Source of the DNA: Odiellus spinosus
Lineage: Eukaryota > Arthropoda > Arachnida > Opiliones > Phalangiidae
Length of the DNA stretch: 64,000 bases
Assembly: GCA_963920705.1 (NCBI GenBank)
Contig: OY987237.1
Location: 14,476,601-14,540,600, forward strand
Direction of reading: 5' to 3'
Shown here in pieces: positions 12,657 through 24,254 of the stretch (positions are counted from its first letter, which is position 1; every line of letters begins with the position of its first letter). Both the position numbers and the translations under genes were made by a program. The notes under the pieces are model-generated. The model ran no database searches, was not told the origin of the DNA, and saw nothing but the letters and a program-made list of their open reading frames with translations.

Positions 12657-12777
12657 ATGGTTCGTTTAAGATGGATTAATTCTTCGAGTTCGGTGGTGAC
12701 GCGATTAATTTGCCTAATAATTGTGCTGGTGACCTTTGCACGAGAAACTACGGCCAATAAAACAACGGCGGAAGTTG
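12657..12777 (+). CDS. First coding exon of an unidentified secreted or membrane protein (signal peptide; 40 codons plus 1 nt)
   Basis: The ATG at 12657 has A at -3 and G at +4 (ACTACCATGG). The frame is closed upstream by TAA at 12585-12587 with no in-frame ATG between, which fixes the start. The translation is basic at the N-terminus (MVRLRW), then Ser-rich, then a hydrophobic core at residues 17-28 (RLICLIIVLVTFA runs from Arg16), then a polar segment with an N-K-T glycosylation sequon at residues 34-36. This is a typical signal peptide, with cleavage likely somewhere in residues 28-33. The exon ends at 12777 in a consensus donor, G|GTGAGT, leaving phase 1. Reading through, the frame stops three codons later (GGT GAG TTG TAA), so splicing is needed. 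Too little mature protein is encoded to name the family. A type II membrane anchor is the alternative. The next exon was not found in the window. Confidence 0.7.
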
Positions 12778-12783
12778 GTGAGT
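12778..12783 (+). other. 5' splice site GTGAGT (start of a long intron)
   Basis: The donor hexamer matches the metazoan U1 consensus and follows a G. No acceptor and exon pair downstream was convincing, so intron 1 may extend for tens of kilobases and could contain most of the repeats listed below. Confidence 0.6.
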
Positions 12784-15700
12784 TGTAAAAAATTTCATTA
12801 TTCTTGGGCAATTTTTCTGGGGACTTAAAGATTGCGTGGGGCTGAATTTGAAGCCTCTACTTGAATCGATGTTTCATTCAACAGACTTAAATTGACATCA
12901 AAATCAGTGTCAATTTTAATTACGGAGTTAAATTTGATTTAATTTTAATCGTCATTTCAAGGACCATACGTTGGTTTGATCCGGGTAGTCTTTTAGATAC
13001 GTAATTGAATCAAATCAATGGTGTTTTTTCCCCTTTTTTGAATACTTAAGCCTTGGCTAAAGTTTTCCCCGACATCTTAAACCGCTAAGCCTAAATACTA
13101 GCGGAAAACTTTACGAAAAGTTACCTAAATCGGTTTTTCAACTAACTAATTTTAAGTAAGCCTAAAAATATTGAATCGTGTGTTTTTTTTTTATGAAAAT
13201 CAGGTTTGTTAATTGTCAATTTTAATTTTTTTCTCTGTCAGTTGGGAAATGGTGATACATTTTCCTTAGTGTAAAACCTTTAACGCCATGATTTTTTTTT
13301 CTGGGCGCGTATAAGTTCATCGACCTTATTTTTTAATACCCCCATTGAATAACGTGTTACGGAGTCCTTTAAGATTCAGAATAGTGAGAATACTTGGGTA
13401 TTTTAAGGATTTTAAATTACTTCTACCTGGAATTGCGTAATTCAAACGATTAATACAATTGAATAGTATTTATGTTGGGCAAACCGAACCGGGAAGGGAT
13501 ATAATTTTACTTTAAATATTTTAAAGTTCTTTGAACAGTTAATAACTCGGTAACTAATCAAAATTGGAACCGTTTACGTTAATACGAGTGAAATTTATTG
13601 GCGAAATTTAGCTTCTTGAAAAATGAATGGTTCCAAGTTTACTACGGACCCGTTCGGTATTTTCGGCAACTCCCATGTTTTGTATGGAGTATATCTCGTT
13701 TCTTGGAATTTTTTCTTAAGGAAAAAAAAACCACCTCCCTTTCTTGACCTTCCCTACAGCTTGCCTGGTGCAGTATATATTAGTTTGGTTACTTTGGCAA
13801 GTGCCAGTGAAATGGTGGGGTTCTTTGGTTAAGGTAACGTTCGCACTTCAAAAAAGTTTCCAACCATGTTTTTGGGTATATCGGTGGTCAACATTTGCTA
13901 AGATTAGTGTAGTGTATTCTTCGAATAGTTTTATTTGATCAGCTGGAACATTTGCTGTTGATATTGTTTGAGAAAGTACCGCAAAAATATGTTTTCAATC
14001 CTTCGAAGTATTATAATTGCCAGGTATTTTTCAGAACATTCTTGGTTAGGGGAGGGGGGGTGGTCTACTTTACATTTTGCCGGTATTTAGTCAGAATCTA
14101 AGTTTAGTGATAAAATATTTTTTGTACGATCAATGGAAACCTTGAAGATTTTTTTAGATAAACCATCTGTTTCCAAATGACACTCTAGAGAGTATTAATA
14201 TTTTAGACATAATTTATAAACCAATTTTGATAAAAAAAACATTTAATCATTTGATCAAAGATTGAATTTGCATATTTGATTTAGTATGAAGAATCAATAT
14301 CAAGAATATATTTTCTAGACACTTTAAACCAAAAATTAATTTATAACAGCTTTTTTATCCGTAGATTCAGTTATTACAATTTGTACTAAGCCTAAATGTG
14401 TCGAATAGAGTAATATCGGTGTGACGTGACGCCACGTCACCCACGCTATTTCCTATAAGAAAAACGTTGCCGCCAAAATGACCGCCATGGTTAATGCTAT
14501 GGAGCGACACTACTCTATTATAACTTCATTAGTTAGGGGGTTTAAAAAAGACTTTTCGACCTCGTGTAAAACCTGTAGAAGCATTTGTAGGTTTTTTGGT
14601 GAAAGCAGGAGTTTGTTTGGGAGGGGGCGGGGCAAGTACGAAATATTTCATTACAAGCAACGTTAAAACTCAGTAACGACAAGGTTATACCCTGATATGT
14701 CTATGACACTAACTTGATCTACTATAATTTGTTGTCCGAATCCTAGTAAAAAGGCCTAACCTCTCGCTGTCAGTCGCGACTCAGAATAGGTATACCCAGA
14801 AAATAGTTCACGCTAGTAAAGACGCGTGTTAATCCGCCCAGTTTCATGGCGTAATTTTGCTGTTACGCCTTGTAATATAGATCAAATACAGTAATTATCT
14901 AAGATAGTACAGCCATAAGTTGAAAATTAAAATTACTCTTGATAATAAAAATTATTTAATTTGAAATTAAGTTGCAATTGATGTATTTCAAAACTTTAAT
15001 ATTAATCCGAACAAGACTTGTGGGTTTGGTTATAGTATAAAAGCGGGTCTAATCGTGGATAGAAAAGACGCAGGGAGGGGTGGAAGAGGGGTGATAAGAA
15101 AATTCAGGGTCAGGTGATACGTTATTTTTCCTTATCCCGTCCAAGTGAGCCCCGAGATATTGTGGAAACGGAAAATAAGTGCCGAAGCTACTATGGCAAA
15201 TTATCGTTACTTAAATAGGACAGAAAAAAAAAAAAAACTACGTCCACGAAAGGCTTCTTTTCTAAATGGGGTACCTCTAGCTAACCTGTTAGAATATACC
15301 CGTCCGAACTGACCATCTATCCCGCCTTTAAACTACGCTTTAATCGTAACCTGTCGCGATCTAACTAGCCGATTGTGTTATTTTCAACACGTTCTTTTCG
15401 AGGGATTTTCTTAGTTCGATGATGTAATACTGGATGGATTTAGTGGAAAATTAGTCTCATATTTTTACCGAACCCAAAGCCGCGTTATTTTTCAAGGGAT
15501 TATGAAATATAATTTATTTTATTCCAACCGAAATTAAGATAAAGTGCCTTAATTATTTCAAAACTAATTGAAATTAACAATTCTTAAAAAAGGCTTAACA
15601 GATCCATTTATGAAATAGGCAAAGAAAGGTTAGCATATCCTTCTCAGTTCTCGGTTAAATCTGATTAAAACTTTCTAATTAATCTGGTCTGATATGGACA

Positions 15701-16249
15701 TAAGTAGTTTCCCATCTTGAGGTCATCTGGAGACGTGTTCGATGAAAATCGGTTGAAAAAACTCATGTTTTTTAATTTACAAATTAATTATTTTTCATAT
15801 CGATCGGTTACACTTCATTATCCCTTTTAAGGTGTCCCATCTCGAACTAAATCGTGTTCTGTAAAATAAGAATGATTTGAGGCATTGTTTCGCGATTAAC
15901 GACCTGGTTTGTCGTGCAGATGTTTAAAGATTGCCGATATTGACAGCGGCTAAAATAATTTTAAAATTTATTCAATCTAAATTTAATTGTCTAAGATGAT
16001 ACTGTTTAATAGCACTAGCTTCGCTAATATTATAAATAAAAATTCTATTCTATATAGGTCGTAAATAGTTGTTTGTTTATCGGCAATTTTAATTAACTAA
16101 AAACTAATTAAATAATTATATACTGTATGCGTGAAATTAGACCTTAGGAACTTATTTAAAAATTTATAATTTCACGAAATTAATTTTAATTAGGGTAAGA
16201 AATAGATAGAGAAAATTTAATTTTTTCTAAAACATAATCTGCCTATAGA
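12784..16249. other. Probable intron 1 sequence; no exon found
   Basis: It lies directly downstream of the donor at 12778. Several 60-70 codon frames exist (13623-13938, 14478-14666), but none has convincing splice sites on both sides. Confidence 0.45.
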
Positions 16250-16525
16250 CCTGGTCGATTTCCAAAACCGGAAGTCTAGAGAACCTCGCGAAAATTTTGG
16301 CGGGGAAAACTTTTTGTCACGTGATCGTCCGCCATCTTTTTGTAGTGTGAAAATAGCTACAGACTAACCAACGCCTCCTATACTTTATCATATAGGAAGC
16401 GTTGGACTAACAACTTGAATTTGGTTTGTGGGAAATAAAATTAGAAATAGTCTGGCAGCCTGTTACTACAAAAAGATGGCGGCGCGGCTACGAGACAAGG
16501 GCCCATTTCCGGCAAATCGACCAGG
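16250..16525. mobile_element. Foldback element with inverted YY1-like motifs (276 bp)
   Basis: Outer inverted repeat CCTGGTCGATTT / AAATCGACCAGG. A perfect 18-bp inner pair lies at 16329-16346 and 16465-16482 (ACTACAAAAAGATGGCGG on the right). A central hairpin lies at 16368-16405 (CCAACGC ... GCGTTGG). The flanks share CTATA at slightly shifted positions, so the exact ends and TSD are unclear. Confidence 0.65.
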
Positions 16526-17074
16526 ACTATATTTGGAAGGTTAAATTAATATATATTTTCTTCGATACTTATTAGATAAAAATTTGATTTTTAAAATCAA
16601 GTTTTGAGGTTAATTTGGTTGAAACTATCTTTCCAATCAGATTTAAAATTAAACTAATGAAATTTAATATTAATTGGATTCTAAGTTCTATGATAAATAT
16701 TTCTGGGGTTATAATTCCTATTGAAATTTTCGTTCAAATAATTTTTTTTTATGTTAAGATAACTTCTACCATTACCCTTAAAATTCTAAAACTGTCCAAA
16801 TAAACCATTGTTACAGCATTGACGTTGGCAAAAAAAAATGGTTTTGTTTGTGCTTTAGGAAACTTATCTGGAATGAAACCTGATCAAATATAGTACGTGG
16901 TCCGTAAGCTTTATTTCTCCAATTACGAGGCTAATTTCTATTCGATTCAAGGCTTCTTATATAAAATCTTCTATAATTATTAAAGGGAAGATGAAACCTT
17001 AAAAAATAATTTCTCGAGAAACTAAAATAAAAATTAAAATTGTTTTAGTTCTTTTCACAATAAATAAAATAATC

Positions 17075-17170
17075 TAGGATTGTATAGGACCTTTTCTATG
17101 AAATTATAGGATTGTATAGGACGTTTTCAATGAAATTATAGGATTGTATAGGACGTTTTCTATAAAATTT
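17075..17170. repeat. Three tandem copies of a 32-bp unit (TAGGATTGTATAGGACGTTT...)
   Basis: Units begin at 17075, 17107 and 17139 with only a few differences. They lie inside the TTAA-bounded element. Confidence 0.9.
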
Positions 17171-17248
17171 TAGACTTATGTCAGGACTCTTATTATAATT
17201 CATTAGTTTTAGACTTAATAAAAGGAAAAATGGTATTGATAATTTTTG

Positions 17249-17460
17249 GACTAAAGCTCAATTTGTATCTAGTGGCGAGGCATCCTTTTCGAGTGGCGAG
17301 GCAGATTTTTATTGTTCGAAATTAATGAAATAGATGTCTACTTTCTAACGATGCAATCAGTTTTGGTCTAGGAGATCGTAGTGAAAAGTTACGGCCATTT
17401 AAAGATGGGGTCATTTTAGGATTTTCGCTCAATTTGTATCTAGTGGCGAGGCATAATTTT
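17249..17460. repeat. Direct repeat with GTGGCGAGGCA
   Basis: CTCAATTTGTATCTAGTGG followed by CGAGGCAT occurs at about 17256 and again at about 17429. A third, partial GAGTGGCGAGGCA lies at about 17290. Each full copy is followed by an ATTnTTCGAAAT-like block. Confidence 0.8.
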
Positions 17461-18194
17461 ATTATTCGAAATAAATTAACGGAACGTTTATTCCTCTAAC
17501 TCGGCATCCATGAAATATCCGTTACAGCCTCACTTTATAATATTGGTTTAATATAGATAAAAATAATTTCATTATACTATTAGTTTCATTATCCCTTTAA
17601 ATTTATAAAATATTAAATATATAGTATTTTGCATAAACTCCAAAAAAAAAAAAAAATGTGATCCAATATGATATTAAACCCAAATTCTAGGGAGTTATAT
17701 AAATCTAAATATAACCAAAAATAATTAGGTATTGAGCATGCGTACAGCCAGGCTCTGCAAGAATTATTCTCTCAAAGTTGTTCGACTGGTTTCCGCCTTT
17801 TTAAACAATTTTTTTATTAGAAAATAAACTTCTTTTTGGAGGGCCTCCCCCCCCTTATCCTTTTACCTCTCTGTTTCAGTTGTCTTCGGCTTCCTAAAGA
17901 TAAAAGGTGCCTAGGTTTATACGCGCTACTAACTAAAACTGACAGAAACTCTACGTTGGCGGATCACAAATAAGAAATTCGTGAAATAAACGGTTGCGAA
18001 AGAGTTTTTTTTTTATTTTTTTGGTTTCTTATACCTCTCTCGTTACTGTGAAATTCAAATTTCCTGCCTCTATTATACCTTGGATTTTTTTTTTTAGTTT
18101 TTAAAGGTCTAATGGAAAGCCAAATAAACTCCCGTTACTTTTGTCTCAATCGTGCAAACTTTAATTAAGTAGCTTAATTATCATCAGAATACAT

Positions 18195-18265
18195 AATTAT
18201 TTAGGTGTTTCTGTCTCTGACCGTGGGGAAAAATTTACACGCAAACCTAGTTACAATATGTTAAA
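18195..18265. mobile_element. Pearl/mini-me-like element, decayed copy
   Basis: TTTCTGTCTCTGACCGTGGGG followed by TTTACACGCAAACCTAG, TACAATATG parallels 21990-22050 (TGTGGGGAACACT, ACACGCAAAGCTAG, GCAATATG). Confidence 0.45.
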
Positions 18266-18296
18266 CTTTACTTCCAAACACATGAGGAGTTAGACT

Positions 18297-18335
18297 TAAG
18301 TACTTTTACGAGAAAGACCGCGCGAAAGAAACCGC
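18297..18335 (-). repeat. Family K fragment, inverted
   Basis: AAGTACTTTTACGAGAAAG followed by ACCGCGCGAAAG is the reverse complement of the family K module. No terminal repeat is visible. Confidence 0.45.
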
Positions 18336-18407
18336 ATCGAAAATGGGGATTATTAGAATTTTACTGTTGCGGTAATATTTTACACGACATATGTATATAT
18401 AATTTGA

Positions 18408-18471
18408 ACCGTTTTTTGCCAATCTTTCTGAAAATGCTACTCAATGTCAATTTGTAGTTCCCTATTCGTGG
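18408..18471 (-). repeat. Family F fragment, interrupted by C1
   Basis: TCTTTCTGAAAATGCTACTC and CAATTTGTAGTTCCC are the reverse complement of the family F core. The fragment ends where C1 and its TSD begin. Confidence 0.55.
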
Positions 18472-18478
18472 ATATTAG

Positions 18479-18759
18479 CAAGGAGGATCAGAGAACGAGA
18501 GGAAATGTGGGGACGGCGCGGTTCCTACTGCGTCGGCCTAAACTCCCACTCTGGGAGAACGGGGGTAGAGACGTTTCGTGGTAAAATGTTGTCGCGTGGG
18601 TAAAACGAATCCTTTATGAGACGCGCTAGCTAGCGACCACGTGACAACAGTTTACCTCGAGAATTTCCTATCCCCCCTTTCCACCCGAGTGGGAGGTTGG
18701 CTCTTCTCTCTCTAACTCAACGAAGCCCCACATTTCCTCTCCTTCTCTGATCCTCCTTG
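18479..18759 (+). mobile_element. Family C MITE, copy C1 (281 bp)
   Basis: Terminal repeats of about 34 bp start CAAGGAGGATCAGA. TSD ATATTAG at 18472-18478 and 18760-18766. Inside, a second inverted pair (around TGTTGTCGCGTGG and CCACGTGACAACA) makes almost the whole element a foldback. The centre is the short GACGCGCTAGCTAGCG type. It sits inside a family F fragment. Confidence 0.93.
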
Positions 18760-19385
18760 ATATTAGTGATAGTAGACTTAATTATTTCTCTACAAGCATT
18801 CAATATTAGGCTTAGTAGCTTTTGCAATCATTAAATTAAAACGTTTAGCGTACTATCATTATCCCTTTGCCATCTACGTCTTATAAATTTTCTCTTAGTT
18901 TTATAAAGACAGATAGTTGAAGGTGAGTTTTTCTTGAATGTCATTTTTGTCCTCAAAATTAAGGTACAGGGAAAGTGTAATAATATTCAAATTATGACGT
19001 TGACACGGCGAATATTAAGATTCGCTACTACACAGACTAAAAAAAAAAAAAAAAATGACAAGGATTTTAAATTAACAACTTTGTATTTTTCTCACCAGGC
19101 GAACTTGATTTCGAGTTTAATCTTTACGCCTACCTTACTTGATTTAAAATTTGTTACTTCGATCTGCGAACCGTATAAGAACACACAAATATAAGAGGTT
19201 TATATGGGAATATTTTAATTTTTACGTAAAAAACCCAGTGTTAAGGATTGAAAGTTTCCATAGAATTTAAAGAGATACGTCACCAAATTCTAACGAAATT
19301 AAAATAGTAACGTTTTCGGAAAGATAACCTTTTCAGACGAGGCGTAATTAACTGGTTTAATCAGATTTAACTAAGGTTTACGAAG

Positions 19386-19700
19386 CAAGTTATTTTTTAT
19401 CGATTCCTTATCGTTTAAATAAGCCTAATCCACCAATAAAAAGTTTACAAAACAAATATTAAACTAGAAATAAATTTAAAACTTACCTGGAAAATAGGCT
19501 TAGCTGGATTCATGGAGATTCTGATTTCCTCGCGTATAAGGTCTAGCGACCAATCGAACGCGATTGTAAGTCTCGTGGAGGTCTCTCCTGAACGATTAGC
19601 CTATGCTCATTGGTCGCTAGACTTTACACGGAGGCAATTCAGGTGATCTCCGTGAATCCCGCTAAGCCTATTTTCCAGGTGAGTTTTAAATTTATTTTGC
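19386..19700. mobile_element. Family D (TTAA foldback) copy D1, ends lost
   Basis: It matches D2 (32253-32667) from the CAAGTnATTTTTTATCGATTC-like block to the right-arm TTTTAAATTTATTT, including the paired AATAGGCTTAGCTGGATTC and GAATCCCGCTAAGCCTATT arms and the central GACCAAT / ATTGGTC repeats. Both terminal TTAAAGGG segments are missing. Almost the whole element is an imperfect palindrome. Confidence 0.8.
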
Positions 19701-20365
19701 AAACGGTTTGAAAACTAGCAATGTTTGATACCTCCATTTTGTAAACTGTATAGTTTATAGCCGTAATATCCCAATTTAATTTAAAAGAACCCTATCTGCA
19801 AAAAAAAAAAAAAAAAAAAAAAATTTTTTTTCAAATGGAAAATCTCTTTGGGAAAAATATGACATTTTTGACAGAAAAACGATAACTCGTAAGTGAACTT
19901 AATAAAGTACGTTTTATTTTTCAAAATCAAATTTTACCGCGTTTATAGGCTAAGTAGTGTTAAAAGAAGCTTACCTTAAAATAACATAGTCCATACCTTT
20001 AGACAAAAGTCTAAACTTACATTGAAAATAAAAAAAATTTAAAAATTCAGGTTATTTTTCTTAGGTTACATAAAGTATTTTTTCACTGTCCATGTCCCCT
20101 GGATTTTCTGTTTCAATGATTGAAGCAATTCTTACAAAGTTATAAGGGGGTATATTGAGCTACCTACTTACTGTTAGAAGCAGTTTTTTAAATTATTGGT
20201 TGGTTTCTAAATATAGTATATTCAGGGTAGTTTTCGAAAAGGTTTCTGAGAACCAAGTGTCTATCTAGTCAGGTTCCAGAGATACGAGATCATTAGTTCA
20301 TCAAATATTATGTTTACCGCCGAGGCATGTTTTTAGTTAGTCCAAAACTGGTTTTTAAGTCAATA

Positions 20366-20702
20366 CAGAAGTAGATGAAACCCTCCTTTGAAGTCTACTA
20401 CTCTAATGTGCGATATAGCGCTCCTCTCTGTATGGGTAAAATTCCCAATTTTACGAGATCGGAGGGGTCCTACTTCATACCCCCTGTCTACGGAAAATTG
20501 GAAATTCTCTCTCTCCACAAACGACGACGTTTTTTGAACGAATTCCGAGGCTGCTAGAGATATTCGCTCGACGAACTCCCGCTCCGAAAATATCTACCGT
20601 TAGGAGGCGTACGAATCGCGCCTTTTGAAACTAACCCATACAGAGAGGGGTAGACAAGACCCGGGAGTAATAGACTTCAAAGGAGGGTTTCATCGGCTTC
20701 TG
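20366..20702 (+). mobile_element. Family A MITE, copy A3 (337 bp)
   Basis: TSD GTCAATA at 20359-20365 and 20703-20709. It belongs to the variant group with ACGAGATCGGAGGGG in the left arm. The left end reads CAGAAGTAGATG while the right end keeps the common CATCGGCTTCTG, so its two terminal repeats differ at two bases. Confidence 0.93.
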
Positions 20703-21472
20703 GTCAATATTATAATTGCTTTCTTCATTCTGCCGAGTCATTTCGGTTCAAATCGCTTTGAAAAGAACGAGCCTATAAGACAGAATTGCTGACAAATCTG
20801 AAATAAAATTCTAATTTTGGTCCAAAAATAGTATTCATGGAAAATTAAAACCCGCTTGTTAGCTTAAAGAATTACGTATGACCGTAGCTAAATTTAATTT
20901 CTCACGAATACGGAATATCACTTAAAAAAAAATTTACCACAATCAAGACGTAACCAGAGACTGAAAAAGTATTAGACTTAGGTGACAAGGTCAACAGATT
21001 CTTTCCTAGAAGCTTAGGGAACTTTTGGTGTATTCTTATCGGACCTTACACCTCGGTGAAAATTTCGGCCAGTGGTCAGTAAATATTTGCTCTATAGCTT
21101 ATACTCCCTTGAGCGTCTCAACTGACTTCTATCTCGACCTCGATTAATTTTACTTGTAAACCAGAGTCAGCCGAGGCTGTCTCTTGGAAACTTTATATAG
21201 AGACACCCTTATAGAGATAAGGTTCAGTTTGGGTTATAGCTGGGATTTATTAATGACCACCTTAGAGTCGACTTCTTTCCTTGCACGGATAAGACCACTT
21301 AATAACCTCGCGGTTAGAATTTATTAGTTTGAGTAAAGACTTATTTTGCGGGGAAAATATTACAACTTTAAGGTTCAAGGGTCATCCTTTTAAGTCTTAA
21401 TATTAAACCTATAATATTTAGACGCTCTATCCCGACTATTGATTTAGACTTTGGAAGTAATATGGTGTAACG

Positions 21473-21891
21473 CAGAGGTATATAATAACCCCCTTCGGGG
21501 GGAAGTATGAAAGGTAGGCAAAATCGACGAACAACGAGTGCCCGGCGTAAATCGCGGCGGATCGACACACTGCTTTACTCCCAAAAAATAGTTACACCAT
21601 TTGGAACCTCACTAAATTTTCCCTACGCGCACTTCCGGAACTCGCGAGCTGAAGTCAACCTTCGACTCCATTTTAACAGACAGCCTGACTCCCGAGACAG
21701 GAAGTTCTAAACACAAATCGAGCCGTCTTGTTTATACAAAGACCATTTACTAGAGTAGCGACATTGAGAAGTCCAGCGCGAGCTAGTGGCCTAGATAGTC
21801 AGCAGCGGGCTCTTGTTGTTCGTGATTTTTAGCATTGGTAGTATAGGGGGCTTTCATACTTCCCCCCGAAGGGGGTTATTATATACCTCTG
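21473..21891 (-). mobile_element. Family B MITE, copy B2 (419 bp), no TSD
   Basis: Both terminal repeats are present and the body is complete, in the opposite orientation to B1. The flanking 7-mers differ (TGTAACG on the left, GTCATTG on the right), the only such case among the 24 insertions of the three 7-bp families. Confidence 0.92.
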
Positions 21892-21954
21892 GTCATTGTT
21901 TTATTTCTTCACTCTTATTGCTCAAAGTTTCTAGGCCCAGGGCTCAAAATATAA

Positions 21955-22060
21955 ATCATATATGAAAATATAATGATCTAGTACTATTTTCTGTCTGTCT
22001 GTCTGTCTGTGGGGAACACTAAAAAGTACACGCAAAGCTAGATGCAATATGATATATTTT
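21955..22060. mobile_element. Pearl/mini-me-like element with (TCTG)n
   Basis: An AT-rich lead is followed by four to five TCTG units and GTGGGGAACACTAAAAAG, TACACGCAAAGCTAG. Same order of blocks as the copies at 4683 and 18195. Confidence 0.5.
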
Positions 22061-22136
22061 TAGCAAACGCCGGTTGAATACGGCCCAAACACGCGGGTAG
22101 TTTGAATTTTATTTAATGTGTTTGTAATTTTTTTTT

Positions 22137-22190
22137 ACTGGTGGACTAGGCCCATTTAAACGATAAGGAATCAATAAAAAAAATTTGTTG
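22137..22190. mobile_element. Family D right-arm fragment
   Basis: ACTGGTGGACTAGGCCCATT followed by TAAACGATAAGGAATC matches the right arm of family D. It directly follows the pearl-like element at 21955-22060. Confidence 0.6.
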
Positions 22191-22924
22191 CTAATCCTCA
22201 GAGTTTATGTTAAACGATCTTTGGAGTGGCTTCAATGTCAAATTCCTTCCTCCGTTGGAATGTGTTTTAAGAAATATCCGAGGAAACCATCGATGCATTA
22301 GACTAGCGACTAGGGATCTATAAAGAAGGGGAAAAAACTCCACCTTATTAAACCCACGTTGTTTAAAAGTAAGAAAAAACACCCAGCTGTAACAGGAGAT
22401 TGATACAGTATTTATATATATGAAACCACGTGACCTGTCATTGACACCAAATGGGCAGGAAGTGACTTATGTACCAACCGCGACATGGGGTGAGAAAAAA
22501 CAATATTGGCCCCCATCATTCTCTCTTGCCATCCTACTCCGAAGTTCTGAACAGCTTTACAGTTTGAACTCTTTTAAAGGGATAATGAAAACGTATAACG
22601 TGTTTTAAATATATTAAAGGGACTGTAAATTGCCCGTCGGAGTCCCCTACATTTTTTAAAAAAATATCATTTCATTACCTACACCCTAATGAGGAAAGCA
22701 AATAACATCGTCGTCAGATACATTTGTTAACCCCCCGAGATGGTGACGTCATTGACAATGTTACCTGATTATTTCCGAAAAAAAGGTACGGAGGCTTAAC
22801 GGGGAATTAACAGCGTTAAAAACTATTCAAGAAAAATTAATTTTAGTACTTTTAATTCGTTAAATGGCTCGATTTAAAAGTTTTAAACCAATACCAATTT
22901 CGTGTGAAATTTATTAAGTTAAAT

Positions 22925-23261
22925 CAGAAGCCGATGAAACCCTCCTTTGAAGTCTACTACTCCAATGTTCCATATAGCGCTCCTCTCTGTATGGGTAAAA
23001 TTCCCAATTTTACGAGTTAGAAAGGGTCCTACTTCATCCCCCCTGTCTACGGAAAATTAGAAATTCTCTCTCTCCACAAACTACGCCGTTTTTTGGACGA
23101 ACTCCGAGGCTGCTAGAGATATTCGCTCGACGAACTCCCGCTCCGAAAACATCTACCGTTAGGAGGCGTACGAATCGCGCCTTTTGAGAATAACCCATAC
23201 AGAGAGGGGTAGACAAGACCCGGGAGTAATAGACTTCAAAGGAGGGTTTCATCGGCTTCTG
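22925..23261 (+). mobile_element. Family A MITE, copy A4 (337 bp)
   Basis: TSD GTTAAAT at 22918-22924 and 23262-23268. Common group (ACGAGTTAGAA in the left arm). Both terminal repeats are intact. Confidence 0.93.
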
Positions 23262-24089
23262 GTTAAATCTCAAAACTAAGATCCTCTCCCAAACAATTTA
23301 GACTGGCATTCTTTGATATTTGCCTAGCGTTTTCGTAAAAATTTTAAATTAATAAACAAAATTAGACTCTCTTTTCGAGTTAAGCCCCGTTTATTTCTAC
23401 GCATTTTCTGAAAATTGAAATGTTTGTCTAAACAGTCGCCGGGATTCAAAACGCGAGTTGAAATTTCGGTTTTTTAAAATATCAACGTTAAATCTCTCCA
23501 TCTATGACCGTCTTTAGTTCTACGATGGGTTCCTAAAAACGACCGTCTTTGCAACCTGGTTTATTCAATCGTGACCGTAATAGAGGGGGGAAACAATGGA
23601 CAACTCTTCCTCCTTTTCGTTCCCGAGATAAGAAGGCCATGAGACTATCTCGACGCCATTACGGAATGTTTTTGGGAACTTTTAATGGCGCTGCTAAACG
23701 TTTTTTTTTTTTTTTTTCAAAGTTTTTTTTACGACACCTCGGGAATTTGCTAATGAATACTTAACTTAATGGGTTATTTAATAATTCGTGAAATTATAAC
23801 GACGTGTTTAGGTGTAGGAGTTTTCTTATCTAAAAATCTTTAGTACACCCTTGTGGTTTTAAATTTTAAGAGATAAAATATTTAACACCAATATATTAAT
23901 TAATAAATAAATGGAACTCTTAGTGTATATAAATCCTGTCAAAATTGATAGAATTATAGGAATATTTAAGTCTTTTAGAGAGGGTGAAAAGGAAAATGGA
24001 TTTTTTTATCGAGTTTACTGTAAAAAAAAAAAGACTTGTTCGTGAATTAAAACATTCAGGAGACTCCCATGAATTATGGCAGTGTTAAT

Positions 24090-24190
24090 ACGAACCTGGA
24101 AATCTCAGGGAAATAAATTAAAGGCTAAAAGTTCAGGGAAATATCAGGGAAATGGAAAAATATTTGAAAATCAGGGAAAATTGAGGTTTG
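24090..24190. repeat. Degenerate CAGGGAAAT-rich repeat patch
   Basis: Five or so copies of TCAGGGAAAWWW at irregular spacing, resembling units of the 37.2-kb minisatellite in a less ordered form. Confidence 0.6.
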
Positions 24191-24254
24191 GGTTGTTTTA
24201 CCAAATAGACTAAAAACCACTCCATTGTGTCCCAATGTTATTACTACATTTTAT

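Larger units (their letters stand above)
16980..17600. mobile_element. TTAA-bounded element carrying two tandem/direct repeats (621 bp)
   Basis: The left end TTAAAGGGAAGATGAAACC and right end GTTTCATTATCCCTTTAA are inverted matches, both ending in TTAA. This is the same terminal style as family D. The body contains a 32-bp triplicate (17075-17170) and a repeated segment starting CTCAATTTGTATCTAGTGG (about 17256 and 17429). piggyBac and Kolobok transposases both use TTAA; I cannot choose between them. Confidence 0.55.

Noticed and set aside
14478-14666. Frame starting at GCCGCCAAAATGACC, a Kozak-like context
   Set aside because: The frame ends after 62 codons without a donor, and the translation shows no domain or signal peptide. 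A chance start near a short palindrome (GTGACGTG / CACGTCAC) is more likely.
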